64,000 nucleotides of DNA from Pirellulaceae bacterium. GTDB taxonomy: Bacteria; Planctomycetota; Planctomycetia; Pirellulales; Pirellulaceae. Both the position numbers and the translations under genes were made by a program. Under the pieces are notes generated by a model. That model was not told the origin of the DNA, ran no database searches, and saw nothing but the letters and a program-made list of their open reading frames with translations. Of this stretch, positions 25,644-34,533 are shown one piece after another (position 1 is the stretch's first letter; each line of letters starts with the position of its first letter). Where the stretch lies: positions 62,001 to 126,000 of the forward strand of contig JAQWSU010000009.1 of NCBI GenBank assembly GCA_029243025.1, given 5' to 3'.

Positions 25644-27023
25644 TTAGAAAGTAAGACCAGCCCTTAACATGAACGTATCGTTCAAACCCAAGGTCTCTGC
25701 AACATGGACATAATAGATCTCACGGTTGAACACGTAGCCAACTTCAAACACACCGCTGTATCGGTTCAAGTTGTTCCAATCGATCCCGAAATAGACCCGA
25801 ATGTCATTAATGTCAAATCGTGTGCTGCCACCGCCGCCGCCGCCTTGTTCGGCAGTCCAAGACCCGCCTCCGTATTCGCCGCCTAAATACCACCAGATTT
25901 CGGTGTTGCCATTGGTGGTCCAGTACTTCGCGAGTTTGGGTTTGGGGAAATAAATGTCCCAACGTGTTTGTGGATTGGGTTGCCAGAGCCAGCCAATCGC
26001 CGGTAACAGCTTAATGTCGGCACGATCCAGGTAAGTGACGCCCAGTTTCAGCGAGCTTGCTGGAGTAATACGAATAATACCGATGCCTGTGCCTGTCAGG
26101 CGGACACTGTTGTTGTTGACGGACTTGAAGTCAGTATAAAGTCCCCAGCGGAAACTCACTTCGCCGCCGATCGTTTGGTTGAATTGCGGGGTCCAACCAA
26201 AGTCCAAGAACGTATCGTAGACGCGCGGAGGCAAGTCGAGGGGAAAAGGCTCGGTTGGGCCGGCAAGCCAATTAAAGACAAAACCCGGACTCACCCGTAA
26301 CGGTCCCTTGCTTCCCAAAAAATTGGGGAAAAAGGCGGAAGTGCCAAGTTCGAGAACATTCATGCCCAATTCGTCACCCTTGCTTCCGTAGAGATAGGTG
26401 TAACGAAAGCCCGTGTCTTGGAACAGGCGATTGTAAGGCGGAATGCTTGTTGGCAGGATGTTATTCTGCATGTACGGCTGAGGTGGTAACGCGCCGTAGG
26501 GAGTCGCGGCTGGTGCTGCGGGGTTGCTACCGTAAGGCCAAGCGGGAGCTTGAGGCAAGGTTTGCGGCGGAGCGCCTGGATATCCACCGAGTGTGGGTGG
26601 CAATCCGGTATTTCCGGCGGGCATCGCGTAAGGATCGAACGGTTGAATTCCAGGGGAGAGTCCTGCCGTCGGTTGGGTAACAACCGGTGAACCCCAGTTG
26701 GGGCTCGGACTGATCGCTCCCGGTGTGCCTGCAGGCGGGCCACCGTAGCCGGTCGGAGGAGCACCAAATCCAGTGGTTGCTGGTGGGGCTCCATACCCGG
26801 TTGGAGGGGGAGTGAATCCCGTCGCCGGTGGTCCACCATAACCCGTGGGTGGGGCTGTTGGTGTCGTCGCCGGGAGGCCACCATAGCCTGCGGGTGGCGC
26901 GCCATATCCGGTGGGCGGAATGCCGGCCGGCTGCTGTCCAAAAACGGATTGCGCAGCAGCCATCCAAATCAGACATACCAAGGCAAGCACTGTTTTGAGT
27001 CGAAGTGGCACGAGGAGACTCAT
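25644..27023 (-). CDS. Outer-membrane barrel protein with Gly/Pro/Tyr-rich N-terminus
   Basis: This 459-residue protein has a signal peptide ending SVFGQ (residue 29), then about 170 residues of GYGAPP/GYGGPP-type low complexity. A beta-rich C-terminal domain (about 200-459) ends in Phe (MLRAGLTF), as outer-membrane barrels do. The barrel has GFVFNWLAG, FDINDIRVYFGIDW and VFEVGYVFNREIYY. It resembles the DUF6268 group of planctomycete barrels, although I cannot confirm the family. The linker composition is shared with the Omp85 barrel protein at 20052-21716. Confidence 0.6.
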   Translation of the reverse strand: MSLLVPLRLKTVLALVCLIWMAAAQSVFGQQPAGIPPTGYGAPPAGYGGLPATTPTAPPTGYGGPPATGFTPPPTGYGAPPATTGFGAPPTGYGGPPAGTPGAISPSPNWGSPVVTQPTAGLSPGIQPFDPYAMPAGNTGLPPTLGGYPGAPPQTLPQAPAWPYGSNPAAPAATPYGALPPQPYMQNNILPTSIPPYNRLFQDTGFRYTYLYGSKGDELGMNVLELGTSAFFPNFLGSKGPLRVSPGFVFNWLAGPTEPFPLDLPPRVYDTFLDFGWTPQFNQTIGGEVSFRWGLYTDFKSVNNNSVRLTGTGIGIIRITPASSLKLGVTYLDRADIKLLPAIGWLWQPNPQTRWDIYFPKPKLAKYWTTNGNTEIWWYLGGEYGGGSWTAEQGGGGGGSTRFDINDIRVYFGIDWNNLNRYSGVFEVGYVFNREIYYVHVAETLGLNDTFMLRAGLTF

Positions 27024-27460
27024 CTCTCATGAGAAGTGATGGATGTTGATTCTGCGATAGGAAGCAACCGATACGGTTGAGGCGTAGATATCAAAGTCCA
27101 ACAAGTTTCGTCAAGGTAGATTCGACTGGCGGATCGATCGGGCCAGTGGTCGACTTTTATCTGTTGTCTGCAAGCACTGCATTGCTGCCTGCCCTGTTTC
27201 TATTTCGATCGTACGCAGCTGGCTTGGTAGATCGATGATTTTTTGTCATGACTTTGCCAAGCAGTTATCTTGCCAAGCAGTTGTTCTTATTTTCCGCCTC
27301 CGACGCGGATGGCAAACGATGAGGATTGAGCGAGATCGTCAGTAAGTTTTTTCTTGATTGGTGTTGACCTTCAATCTGGATTGATTTACAAGCCCGCCTC
27401 TCGTGCTTTTTCCCCGTTTCGGGTTTCAAATCACTCTTTGCAGTTGAGCATCTTCTAGTC
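27024..27460. other. 437-bp divergent intergenic region
   Basis: This region lies between two outer-membrane protein genes. It carries a 13-bp direct repeat (ttgccaagcagtt at 27254-27266 and 27270-27282, period 16). No gene or clear promoter hexamers were seen. Confidence 0.5.
27254..27282. repeat. 13-bp direct repeat with 16-bp period
   Basis: Two exact copies of ttgccaagcagtt lie upstream of both divergent outer-membrane genes. Spacing of about one and a half helical turns is compatible with a paired regulator site. Confidence 0.6.
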
Positions 27461-29272
27461 ATGAATCAACGCTCGCAAATCTTGGGATACGCCCTGTTAG
27501 CGTTTGCGGTCATCCTGACTGATCCGTTTCCAACGGTTGGCTTTGGACAAGACAATCGTGGTTTAGCGTTTGGTCAGACAAACCATTCGGTGTTTGTTGG
27601 CAGACTGATCCGGTCAGGACGGTCACGCAACGGTACACCTCGTTTCGCCTTACTGGGGGATGAGGGATCGGTTACCGCTTACATCGTGCCTGCTACTGGC
27701 ATGAATGTGGGGCAACACGTTAATCAGCAAGTGGGTGTTACCGCGCGATCCATGCGCCGCGGTCCAAATCGCATTCCTTACATTTTGGCCCAGCAGGTTT
27801 CCCAGCTTGAGTCGGTTAACTCAATGGAAACTGTCCTCGACGAGCCTCGCATTATTATTGAAGAAGCGGATCCACTCGCTGACGTCATGCAGGATTTTGC
27901 GGATGAAGATGCGAGCACGTCGATCGCCGATCTCTTGTGGCGTGATCTTAATGATGAAGTCGTCTTGGCACAGGCTCAGGAAAACATTCTTCCGCCTATG
28001 CCAAACACCGTCGGGCCCAGTCCGGGATACACCAGTGACTTTGGTGTGGCCCCCAGTGGCGACTACAATGATTTTTACGGGCATCGCGGTATGGGGTTAC
28101 CGACCGGTGCTCCATGTGGGGATCCAAACTGCAAGACCTGTGGACCACCGCGACCGGCTCGCTGGTGGGCTCGTGCCGAGTACCTTTCCTGGCAAACGAA
28201 GGGGATGAACATCCCTCCGTTGATCACCCAAAGTACAGATGGGACTCCAGCAAACCAAGCAGGTGTTCTCGGTTTGCCATCAACAAGCACGATACTCGGA
28301 AACCAGGATATCTTGGATTCCAATCGTCACGGTGGCAGGCTTACTTTGGGCTATTGGTTCGATGATTATCGTAAACGGGCCGTGGAAGTTGAGTATTTTT
28401 CCCTGGGACGCGAATCGGATTCCTATGCCGTGACCTCGGCAGGAGATCCGATTCTGGCTCGACCGTTTGTGAATGCGATTTCAGCTGAAAATGATTCCGA
28501 GCTGGTGGCCTTTCCCGGCATTGTCCATGGCACAGTGACGGCGGGAGCGACTTCCGAATTGATTTCATTCGCGCCTCGATATCGGGCAAATCTGAAATGT
28601 AGAAGCGGTTTGCCTTTCGGACTGTTCTCCGCTTCCAATTGCGTGGGGGGCTGTAAGTGCGTGCCCAGTGGACGTCGGCTCGATTTGACGTTGGGATACC
28701 GGTACATGCGGCTAAACGAGTCCTTGTCGATCAACGAAAGATTGACAACTCTGAATACGGATACCCCTTCGACCTTTGATCTGACCGACGGATTTGCCAC
28801 GAAGAATGAATTTAACGGGGCCGAACTGGGGCTTGTTTGGGAGGCTTATCGAGGGCGTTGGACGATCGAACTACTCTCTCGACTTGCACTCGGCAATAAT
28901 CGACGTTCGGTTTCGATCGATGGTGAGACGATTTCCAGTACGCAAGGGGTGACTTTTGATGACCCCGGTGGATTGTTGGCCTTAGGTTCAAATATGGGAC
29001 GTTACAGCAGTAATCAATTTGTTGCGATTCCTGAGTTGGGAGCCAATGTTGGCTTTCACATTAGCCCCAAGTTTCGAGTCCTTCTCGGTTATTCAGTCCT
29101 TTATTGGGATAAAGTCGCACGGCCAGGTGATCAGATTGATCTGAATGTGAATCCGAATTTGTTGCCGCCTCCTTTGGATCCCGCGCTGGGTCCCAGCGCC
29201 CCCAGGTTTGTGCTCGAAGACACAAACTATTGGGCACAAGGCTTTAATCTGGGCTTGGACTTTCAATGGTAA
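27461..29272 (+). CDS. BBP7-family outer-membrane beta-barrel protein
   Basis: This is a 603-residue exported protein. The signal peptide spans about 1-30 (ending GFGQ). Residues 40-115 form a small beta domain (VFVGRLIRSG...YIVPATGMNVGQHV). An acidic linker and a Cys pair segment (CGDPNCKTCGPP) follow. The barrel (about 235-603) carries the WWARAEYLSW start, GGRLTLGYWFDDYRKRAVEVEYF and LTLGYRYMRLNESL, matching the planctomycete-specific BBP7 (DUF1551) family. It ends in an aromatic strand (LGLDFQW). Role unknown beyond the outer membrane. A strong terminator follows. Confidence 0.82.
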   Translation: MNQRSQILGYALLAFAVILTDPFPTVGFGQDNRGLAFGQTNHSVFVGRLIRSGRSRNGTPRFALLGDEGSVTAYIVPATGMNVGQHVNQQVGVTARSMRRGPNRIPYILAQQVSQLESVNSMETVLDEPRIIIEEADPLADVMQDFADEDASTSIADLLWRDLNDEVVLAQAQENILPPMPNTVGPSPGYTSDFGVAPSGDYNDFYGHRGMGLPTGAPCGDPNCKTCGPPRPARWWARAEYLSWQTKGMNIPPLITQSTDGTPANQAGVLGLPSTSTILGNQDILDSNRHGGRLTLGYWFDDYRKRAVEVEYFSLGRESDSYAVTSAGDPILARPFVNAISAENDSELVAFPGIVHGTVTAGATSELISFAPRYRANLKCRSGLPFGLFSASNCVGGCKCVPSGRRLDLTLGYRYMRLNESLSINERLTTLNTDTPSTFDLTDGFATKNEFNGAELGLVWEAYRGRWTIELLSRLALGNNRRSVSIDGETISSTQGVTFDDPGGLLALGSNMGRYSSNQFVAIPELGANVGFHISPKFRVLLGYSVLYWDKVARPGDQIDLNVNPNLLPPPLDPALGPSAPRFVLEDTNYWAQGFNLGLDFQW

Positions 29273-29580
29273 ACTGAGCCCGAATCACAAGTTGCTGTAA
29301 AACGCTTCACAAGAACCTGAGTTACCGCTTCAACGGACTCTGGTTCTTGTGAAGCGTTTTTTTTGGGGGGGGCGGCGGCTTGTTGAAGCAATCGTGTAAG
29401 ACCGAATGTTGTGATTATGGGGCAAGTGCGGCGTTTCTGTGTTGTGGGTAGCGCTTGACTAATTGGGGAAGTCTAGCGATCAGCTGACCGATATGTTTTA
29501 ACGATCGTCTTCTAAGTGACCCTTCGAAGCACACATCAGACGCTCAATTGGATTCATTTAGCAATTAGGAAGCACCCCCC
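29273..29580. other. 308-bp intergenic region
   Basis: This region contains the BBP7 terminator at its left end and presumably the promoter of the 1128-residue surface protein. A TTGACT at 29455-29460 could be a -35 box, but no -10 box lies at normal spacing. Confidence 0.4.
29299..29364 (+). terminator. Strong intrinsic terminator after BBP7 gene
   Basis: The left arm at 29299-29317 pairs perfectly with 29342-29360, a 19-bp stem with a 24-base loop. It leads into an uninterrupted T-run (to 29364), with the last stem T residues forming part of the tract. Confidence 0.88.
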
Positions 29581-32500
29581 ATGTTATTTTCCCTCCGCAC
29601 TTTCACGGATACTTTCCGTCCTCAAACTGGTAAACGAATTCGACGCCGCCACCAACGGAGCTTATTGGTGGAAACGCTTGAGCATCGACGGGTGTTGGCC
29701 TGTCCGACTGCCACGACGCCTACGATCGCTGGGATTGCGTTTGAGGATTTCGATGGTAGTTCAACACCGTCACCAGGTGAGGAATTGGCAGGTGTGGAAA
29801 TTGAGTTGTATCTCCAAGCCGGTAGCCAGTTTGTAGAAAGTAAGACGACCGCTGCGGACGGTAGTTATTGCTTCGAGGGGTTGGAGTTTGAGTCCACCTA
29901 CTTTGTTCGCCAACCACAACAGACAGTGAACGGCTCGAATCTGTCACTGCAGCAGAGTCCTTCGATACAGCCTGGACAGTTCGGAGTAATGATCGACACT
30001 TTCGAATCGGTGCAAAAAGTGGATGCGTCGCCAAATGCACCGATCGAGGATGCGTCGGGGATTATTGCTCTCCCCTCAGGTAGCGCGATTGGGGATCACA
30101 GGAAGATCATCGCGAACTTGAATACGGGTGCTGGAGCAGTGACACTCTCAATTAACGAATTTGGGAGTGAGACCATGCAATACAACTCTACTGTCGGCGT
30201 GACGGGGCGTGGCGCTGTTGTCTGGGATGGCACAGAGACTCCCGATAACGAGATCGTAATGGGATTAAACGGTTTGGATTTGACGCAAGACGGTAAGAAC
30301 ACCGGCGTCGCCTTTGCGATCGGGGCATTGGTCGCAGGAAGTCGAGCAACGGTTAGTCTGTATGAAGGAAGCGTAAATAACGTCTCATCTGCGACCTTTG
30401 AAATACCAGAAATTGAGGGCGGAACCGCGTCTGAATATCAGTTTGTTCCCTTTAATACGTTTAGCGATGGTCAGGTATCACCCTCGGACGTTGACGCAAT
30501 TCGGTTTGTTATTGATTCCAGCGACTCGCTATCGAACCAGATCGAAGTTGATCGGATGGGGGCCAATGGTCCCAAAATTCATGATTTTGCCAACATGCCG
30601 GAAGCCGATTTATCGGTGACGAAACAAAATCAGGGATCCTCCGTTCCCGGTGAAACGGTTGAGTATGTGATCACCGTGGCCAATGCGGGGCCGAGTGCCG
30701 TGACCGGGGCCCAAGTGACCGACGACCTGCCTGCTAAGTTGACTGCCATCTCTTACACGAGTGAGGTTGTTGGTACTGCATCTGGTAATACGCCAACTGG
30801 TAACAGCAACATCAATGATGCAGTCAACATGAATTCGGGGAGTTCGATTATCTATACCGTCGAGGCGACGATCAATCCAGACGCGAGCGGTGATCTGTCG
30901 AATACCGTCACCGTCGAGGCACCGGCAGGTGTTGTCGATCCGGATCCATCGAATAATACTGCCACGGTGCAAAATCAACTGAATCCCGAGGTCGATCTAC
31001 AGATCACGAAAGCTAACGGAGTGGATTCATTAGTTCCCGGATCGCCGGTGAATTATTCAATTGTCGTGACCAATGCGGGACCAAGTCATGTCTCCAATGC
31101 AACGGTGACTGATACATTCTCGAATCAGTTGACCGGCGTGACATACACGAGCAATACCACGGGAACTGTCAGTGGAAATACGGATGACAGCGGAAATATT
31201 CAGGACACGGTGACGATGTCACCTGGAGCGACGATTACCTATCTGGTCAATGCTACGGTTGAGTCCACTGCGACGGGCTCGTTAAGCAATACGGCGACCG
31301 TTACGGTTCCGCCTGGATATGTTGACCTGAATCCCTCAGACAATACAGCGACTGATACGGATTCGTTGGACCCGCAAGTTAATTTGATCGTCACCAAGGT
31401 GAGTAGTGACACGGTGGTCGTGCCGAATCAAGACCTGACCTATACGATCACGGTTCGTAATGAAGGTCCGAGCACGGCTACGGGTGCTCGGTTGACGGAT
31501 CTATTTCCAGCCTCCGAACTGACGTCGCTTACTTACACCAGCGAGGCTTTTTCAGGCGCGTCTGGCAATACGCTGACTGGAAATGGCAATATTGACGACA
31601 GCTTAATTCTGCCACCCTTGTCGCGTGTGACCTACTCTGTCGATGCCACTGTGTTGAGCAGTGCAAGTGGCCAAATTGAGAATACTGCGACAGTTGATCC
31701 TCCCAGCGGAACGACAGAAATCAATCCGGATGACAATACGACGACCAACACGATCACGGTTACGCCTGTCTATGATCTATCGATCTCGAAATTAAGCTCC
31801 GAGGCTACCGCAGTTGCTGGAGAGGAAGTGGTCTATACGATTGAGGTCCAGAATTCGGGTCCCAGTGAGGCGATGGGTGTTGAAGTCACCGATCTGTTTC
31901 CCTCAACCTTGTCGGATGTCACCTACACCAGTCAGGCATTGGGAGGTGCAACGGGAAATCGATCGAACGGTCAAGGCAACATTAACGATACGATCAACTT
32001 GCCTGCCAATGCTTCTGTTACGTATACCGCGAGAGGGATGTTGGCATCCAGTGCGACGGGGAATTTGATTAACACGGCTAGGGTTACTGCCGCTGACAAC
32101 CGTCCCGATGGAGATCCTAACAATGATTCTGCAACGAGGGAATTGCCGATTCGTTTGGAAGCCGATCTGACGATGTCCAAGACGGTGAGTCAGGATGTCT
32201 TCGAGCCTGGCGATGATGTGGTTTATACACTGGTTGTTACCAACGAGGGACCGAGTGATGTCATGGGGGCTACCGTGGAGGATATCTTCCCTGACGGGAG
32301 GGTCGATGAACCGGCCACGTTCCTTAAGGGGCTCGTAGGGGTGACTTATACGAGTCAAGCGGAAGGCGGGGCAACAGGCGATACCCATGGGTCAGGTGAC
32401 ATTAACCAGGTTGTCAATATGCCAGCGGGAAGTTCTATCACGTATACGGTTGATGCGACGGTCAGTCCCTTTGCCATGGTATCCGTGACGAACACGGCAA

Positions 32501-32967
32501 CCGTTGAAGTTCCCGAGGGTGTGATGGAGCTGAATCCCGGTAACAACTCTTCCACCGTTACCAACCGAGTTGAGGTCACGCTTCGAAGCATTGAAGGCTT
32601 TGTTTTTGTTGATCTGAACAACAACGGCCAACGTGATTCAGGCGACCCCGGGATTCCCGGAGTGGAAATCGCTCTTGATGGGGCCGATGTGTTTCAGAGG
32701 CCGGTTGAAGAGAAGACCAACTCAAAGGATGACGGTTCGTACGCGTTTAATGATCTCATGGCGGGTCGCTACACGATTACTGAAACTCCGCCCGAGGGCT
32801 TTCCTGATGGTTTTCCTGTCATGGGCAGTGGAGCGGTTTTTGATCCTGCCATCACAGACCACGTGTTCAGTGATCTCGTCTTGGGTGAAGCGAAAAGCGC
32901 GACAGATTATGATTTCAGACAACTGCGTCCTGATTTCTCGAAACGCAATTATCTCGCTTCGACCTAA
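29581..32967 (+). CDS. Large surface protein with SdrD-B and five DUF11 repeats
   Basis: This is a 1128-residue probable extracellular protein. Residues 1-45 are basic and end LVETLEHRRVLA, which resembles the LE-R-xLx export motif of planctomycete giant proteins and stands in place of a classical signal peptide. An SdrD-B/Cna-B-like domain follows (about 49-110, ending FEGLEFESTYFV), then a beta domain (120-335). Five DUF11 repeats of about 130 residues begin at 341, 470, 599, 731 and 860, each opening with (A)DLxVTK and containing the YTxxVxNxGPS core. A second SdrD-B domain starts at about 1004 (GFVFVDLNNNGQRDSGD). The extreme C-terminus, SKRNYLAST, may be a sorting tail. A structural or adhesive cell-surface role is likely. 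Confidence 0.8.
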   Translation: MLFSLRTFTDTFRPQTGKRIRRRHQRSLLVETLEHRRVLACPTATTPTIAGIAFEDFDGSSTPSPGEELAGVEIELYLQAGSQFVESKTTAADGSYCFEGLEFESTYFVRQPQQTVNGSNLSLQQSPSIQPGQFGVMIDTFESVQKVDASPNAPIEDASGIIALPSGSAIGDHRKIIANLNTGAGAVTLSINEFGSETMQYNSTVGVTGRGAVVWDGTETPDNEIVMGLNGLDLTQDGKNTGVAFAIGALVAGSRATVSLYEGSVNNVSSATFEIPEIEGGTASEYQFVPFNTFSDGQVSPSDVDAIRFVIDSSDSLSNQIEVDRMGANGPKIHDFANMPEADLSVTKQNQGSSVPGETVEYVITVANAGPSAVTGAQVTDDLPAKLTAISYTSEVVGTASGNTPTGNSNINDAVNMNSGSSIIYTVEATINPDASGDLSNTVTVEAPAGVVDPDPSNNTATVQNQLNPEVDLQITKANGVDSLVPGSPVNYSIVVTNAGPSHVSNATVTDTFSNQLTGVTYTSNTTGTVSGNTDDSGNIQDTVTMSPGATITYLVNATVESTATGSLSNTATVTVPPGYVDLNPSDNTATDTDSLDPQVNLIVTKVSSDTVVVPNQDLTYTITVRNEGPSTATGARLTDLFPASELTSLTYTSEAFSGASGNTLTGNGNIDDSLILPPLSRVTYSVDATVLSSASGQIENTATVDPPSGTTEINPDDNTTTNTITVTPVYDLSISKLSSEATAVAGEEVVYTIEVQNSGPSEAMGVEVTDLFPSTLSDVTYTSQALGGATGNRSNGQGNINDTINLPANASVTYTARGMLASSATGNLINTARVTAADNRPDGDPNNDSATRELPIRLEADLTMSKTVSQDVFEPGDDVVYTLVVTNEGPSDVMGATVEDIFPDGRVDEPATFLKGLVGVTYTSQAEGGATGDTHGSGDINQVVNMPAGSSITYTVDATVSPFAMVSVTNTATVEVPEGVMELNPGNNSSTVTNRVEVTLRSIEGFVFVDLNNNGQRDSGDPGIPGVEIALDGADVFQRPVEEKTNSKDDGSYAFNDLMAGRYTITETPPEGFPDGFPVMGSGAVFDPAITDHVFSDLVLGEAKSATDYDFRQLRPDFSKRNYLAST
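30601..32570 (+). repeat. Five tandem DUF11 coding repeats
   Basis: Repeat starts are at 30601, 30988, 31375, 31771 and 32158, giving periods of 387, 387, 396 and 387 bp. The DNA has diverged far more than recent duplications would, so the repeats are old. Confidence 0.85.
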
Positions 32968-33152
32968 CCGGCTCTTCAACTCCTGTTGCGGAAGCTTGAC
33001 GGCTGCGGGGATTTGGCAAACTGAACGCGCGAACCCGAGGTGTTTCGGTTTGTCTTACCGATAGAGTCGCCGAAAAGGTTGGTGCGCTTCGTCGCACCTC
33101 ACGCTGCGAAAAGTGAAAAAAATGCCCGTTTTCGCGTTGCTCAAATCGGTCT

Positions 33153-33179
33153 GGCAAAAAGCTAACTTGTCTTTTTGCC
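33153..33179. terminator. Inverted repeat, possible terminator
   Basis: GGCAAAAAG (33153-33161) pairs with CTTTTTGCC (33171-33179). The A/T runs lie inside the stem, so it could act weakly in either direction. It sits between the surface-protein gene and the RNA candidate. Confidence 0.35.
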
Positions 33180-33303
33180 GTTTTCTGCGACTATGACAGT
33201 AGTTGTTCGTGTTAACGCAACGCGATGGACTGAAGGCCCGCGTGAGCATCCGTCTCTGGTTTGGATGCCGCGGGAAGGTCCGAATTTAGAAAGGAGGTGT
33301 TCC

Positions 33304-33345
33304 TTGGAATGTTTCTGTAGTAGCCAGCGAGGTGGCCTTGCCTAA
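33304..33345 (+). CDS. 13-codon mini-ORF behind a perfect Shine-Dalgarno
   Basis: TTG 33304 lies six bases after GGAGG (33293-33297), which is part of a longer match to the complement of the 16S 3' end. The frame encodes MECFCSSQRGGLA, and its TAA lies inside the left arm of hairpin B. A still shorter frame starts at ATG 33309 (three codons). Whether either is translated cannot be told from sequence. Confidence 0.3.
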   Translation: MECFCSSQRGGLA

Positions 33346-33412
33346 AACGGCCGGCGGGCTGTTTTAGGCAGCCAACATCGCAAGTGGCCCTACTTGGTCC
33401 GCTTGAAGCTTC

Positions 33413-33447
33413 GGCCTGGGCTCCCTCGTGGGGCTCAGGCCATTTTT
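33413..33447 (+). terminator. Intrinsic terminator of the RNA candidate
   Basis: GGCCTGGGC (33413-33421) pairs with GCTCAGGCC (33433-33441) with one G-U pair, and CCC/GGG extends the stem inward to a TCGT loop. ATTTTT follows directly. Confidence 0.75.
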
Positions 33448-33603
33448 GTTTCGTACGTGCGACGGCAAATTCTCTAAGAATGATTTGGCTGATGGAGAAC
33501 CGTCTGCCTAATTTTTATCGTGCTTATTCTTTTTCCAACGCTGGTTAATTGCCCCCTTCGCTGGGCTTCTGCACTACGGGTTGCAGTTCGCTCGACAGCC
33601 CTA

Positions 33604-34485
33604 CTATTTGTTTTGCACACGAAGCACTCTTGGCTGTCGGGAAAGATCATTCATCAGTTCGGCATTTTTCATGCCATCTGCGTTTTGTGCGATTCTCAAA
33701 ACCGAGTCAGCGATAATCGGACTCAATTCCGAGATGAGCCATCCATCGCGGACGAGCCGTTGAGAAGATTCCACAAGTAATCGCTGCAGGATTTCTTCTC
33801 CGGTAGGTCCAGCGAACAATGCTGTGTGCGGCTCCTGATCCACCACATCATGCGGCAATGAAGATTTTTCGCCGAGACCAATGTAGGGAGGGTTTGAGAT
33901 GATGTAGTCAAATTTCTGATCAGCGTCGATCGTCGCGAAAAGGTCGCTTTTGACCAGTTGAACTCTCGAATTTAACTGATGACGAGCGACGTTTTCTCCG
34001 GCAACTTCCAGAGCATTCTGTTGAATGTCGATTGCGACCAGTTTTGCGTTAGGGAGCTGAGTTGCGGCTGCACACGCCAGATTTCCACTGCCTGTACCCA
34101 CGTCCGCAATCACGAGCGGATCATCCTGTCGACCTGCGGTCTTGATCAAATCCAACAGTGTGATCAAAACAAATTCAGTTTCTGGACGCGGGATCAAGAC
34201 TGCGGGAGTGACGCGAAAGCTCATTGAATAGAATTCGCGCAGTCCTACCAAATAAGCGACCGGGGTGCCTTCCGCCCGACGCTTGACCAACTCACGATAG
34301 GCTTGTCGTAAACTTTCTTCCGCAGGATCCTTGAAGGCGGTGTAGAGTTCGATGCGGTCGCATTCTCGCGCGTGTGCCAGCAATACCTCGGCATCCAATC
34401 GTGCACTCGTCGAGCCGTGTTGTTTCAGATAATCGGTTGTCCACTCGAGGATTTCCCCGATTGTCCAGGAAGTAGATTGTGACAT
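33604..34485 (-). CDS. prmC: Release-factor glutamine methyltransferase PrmC
   Basis: This 293-residue enzyme methylates the GGQ glutamine of release factors. It has the N-terminal helical domain (ILEWTTDYL...RLDAEVLLAH), the interdomain PVAYLVGLREFY and LIPRPETE segments, the SAM site VADVGTGSGNLA and the substrate motif NPPY in IISNPPYIG. ATG 34485 is chosen; an ATG at 34506 in the same frame is possible. It lies directly downstream of prfA, whose product is its substrate, and the gap suggests an operon. Confidence 0.93.
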   Translation of the reverse strand: MSQSTSWTIGEILEWTTDYLKQHGSTSARLDAEVLLAHARECDRIELYTAFKDPAEESLRQAYRELVKRRAEGTPVAYLVGLREFYSMSFRVTPAVLIPRPETEFVLITLLDLIKTAGRQDDPLVIADVGTGSGNLACAAATQLPNAKLVAIDIQQNALEVAGENVARHQLNSRVQLVKSDLFATIDADQKFDYIISNPPYIGLGEKSSLPHDVVDQEPHTALFAGPTGEEILQRLLVESSQRLVRDGWLISELSPIIADSVLRIAQNADGMKNAELMNDLSRQPRVLRVQNK

Positions 34486-34533
34486 GGTCAAAAAAATCCT
34501 GAACATTGCGGAACTGAAGTCGCGTTGCCTCGT

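Larger units (their letters stand above)
33237..33447 (+). ncRNA. Candidate structured small RNA with mini-ORF
   Basis: The plus strand between the surface-protein gene and prmC looks like an independent transcript. Hairpin A spans 33237-33274 (CCCGCG/CGCGGG plus GCATCC/GGATGC with a 3-base bulge). Hairpin B (33339-33370) has a 14-bp stem with one G-U pair and a GGCG loop. Hairpin C (33413-33441) is followed by ATTTTT. Between A and B lies an extended Shine-Dalgarno (AAAGGAGGTG, 33290-33299) followed by a 13-codon ORF. No known RNA family is recognised. The transcript could be a small mRNA, a regulatory RNA or both. The 5' end is a guess. Confidence 0.5.
32968..33603. other. 636-bp intergenic region with structured RNA candidate
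   Basis: No protein gene of normal size is supported. The left part has a 9-bp inverted repeat (33153-33161/33171-33179). From about 33237 to 33447 the plus strand shows three strong hairpins, an extended Shine-Dalgarno sequence and a terminator, described separately. Confidence 0.6.
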
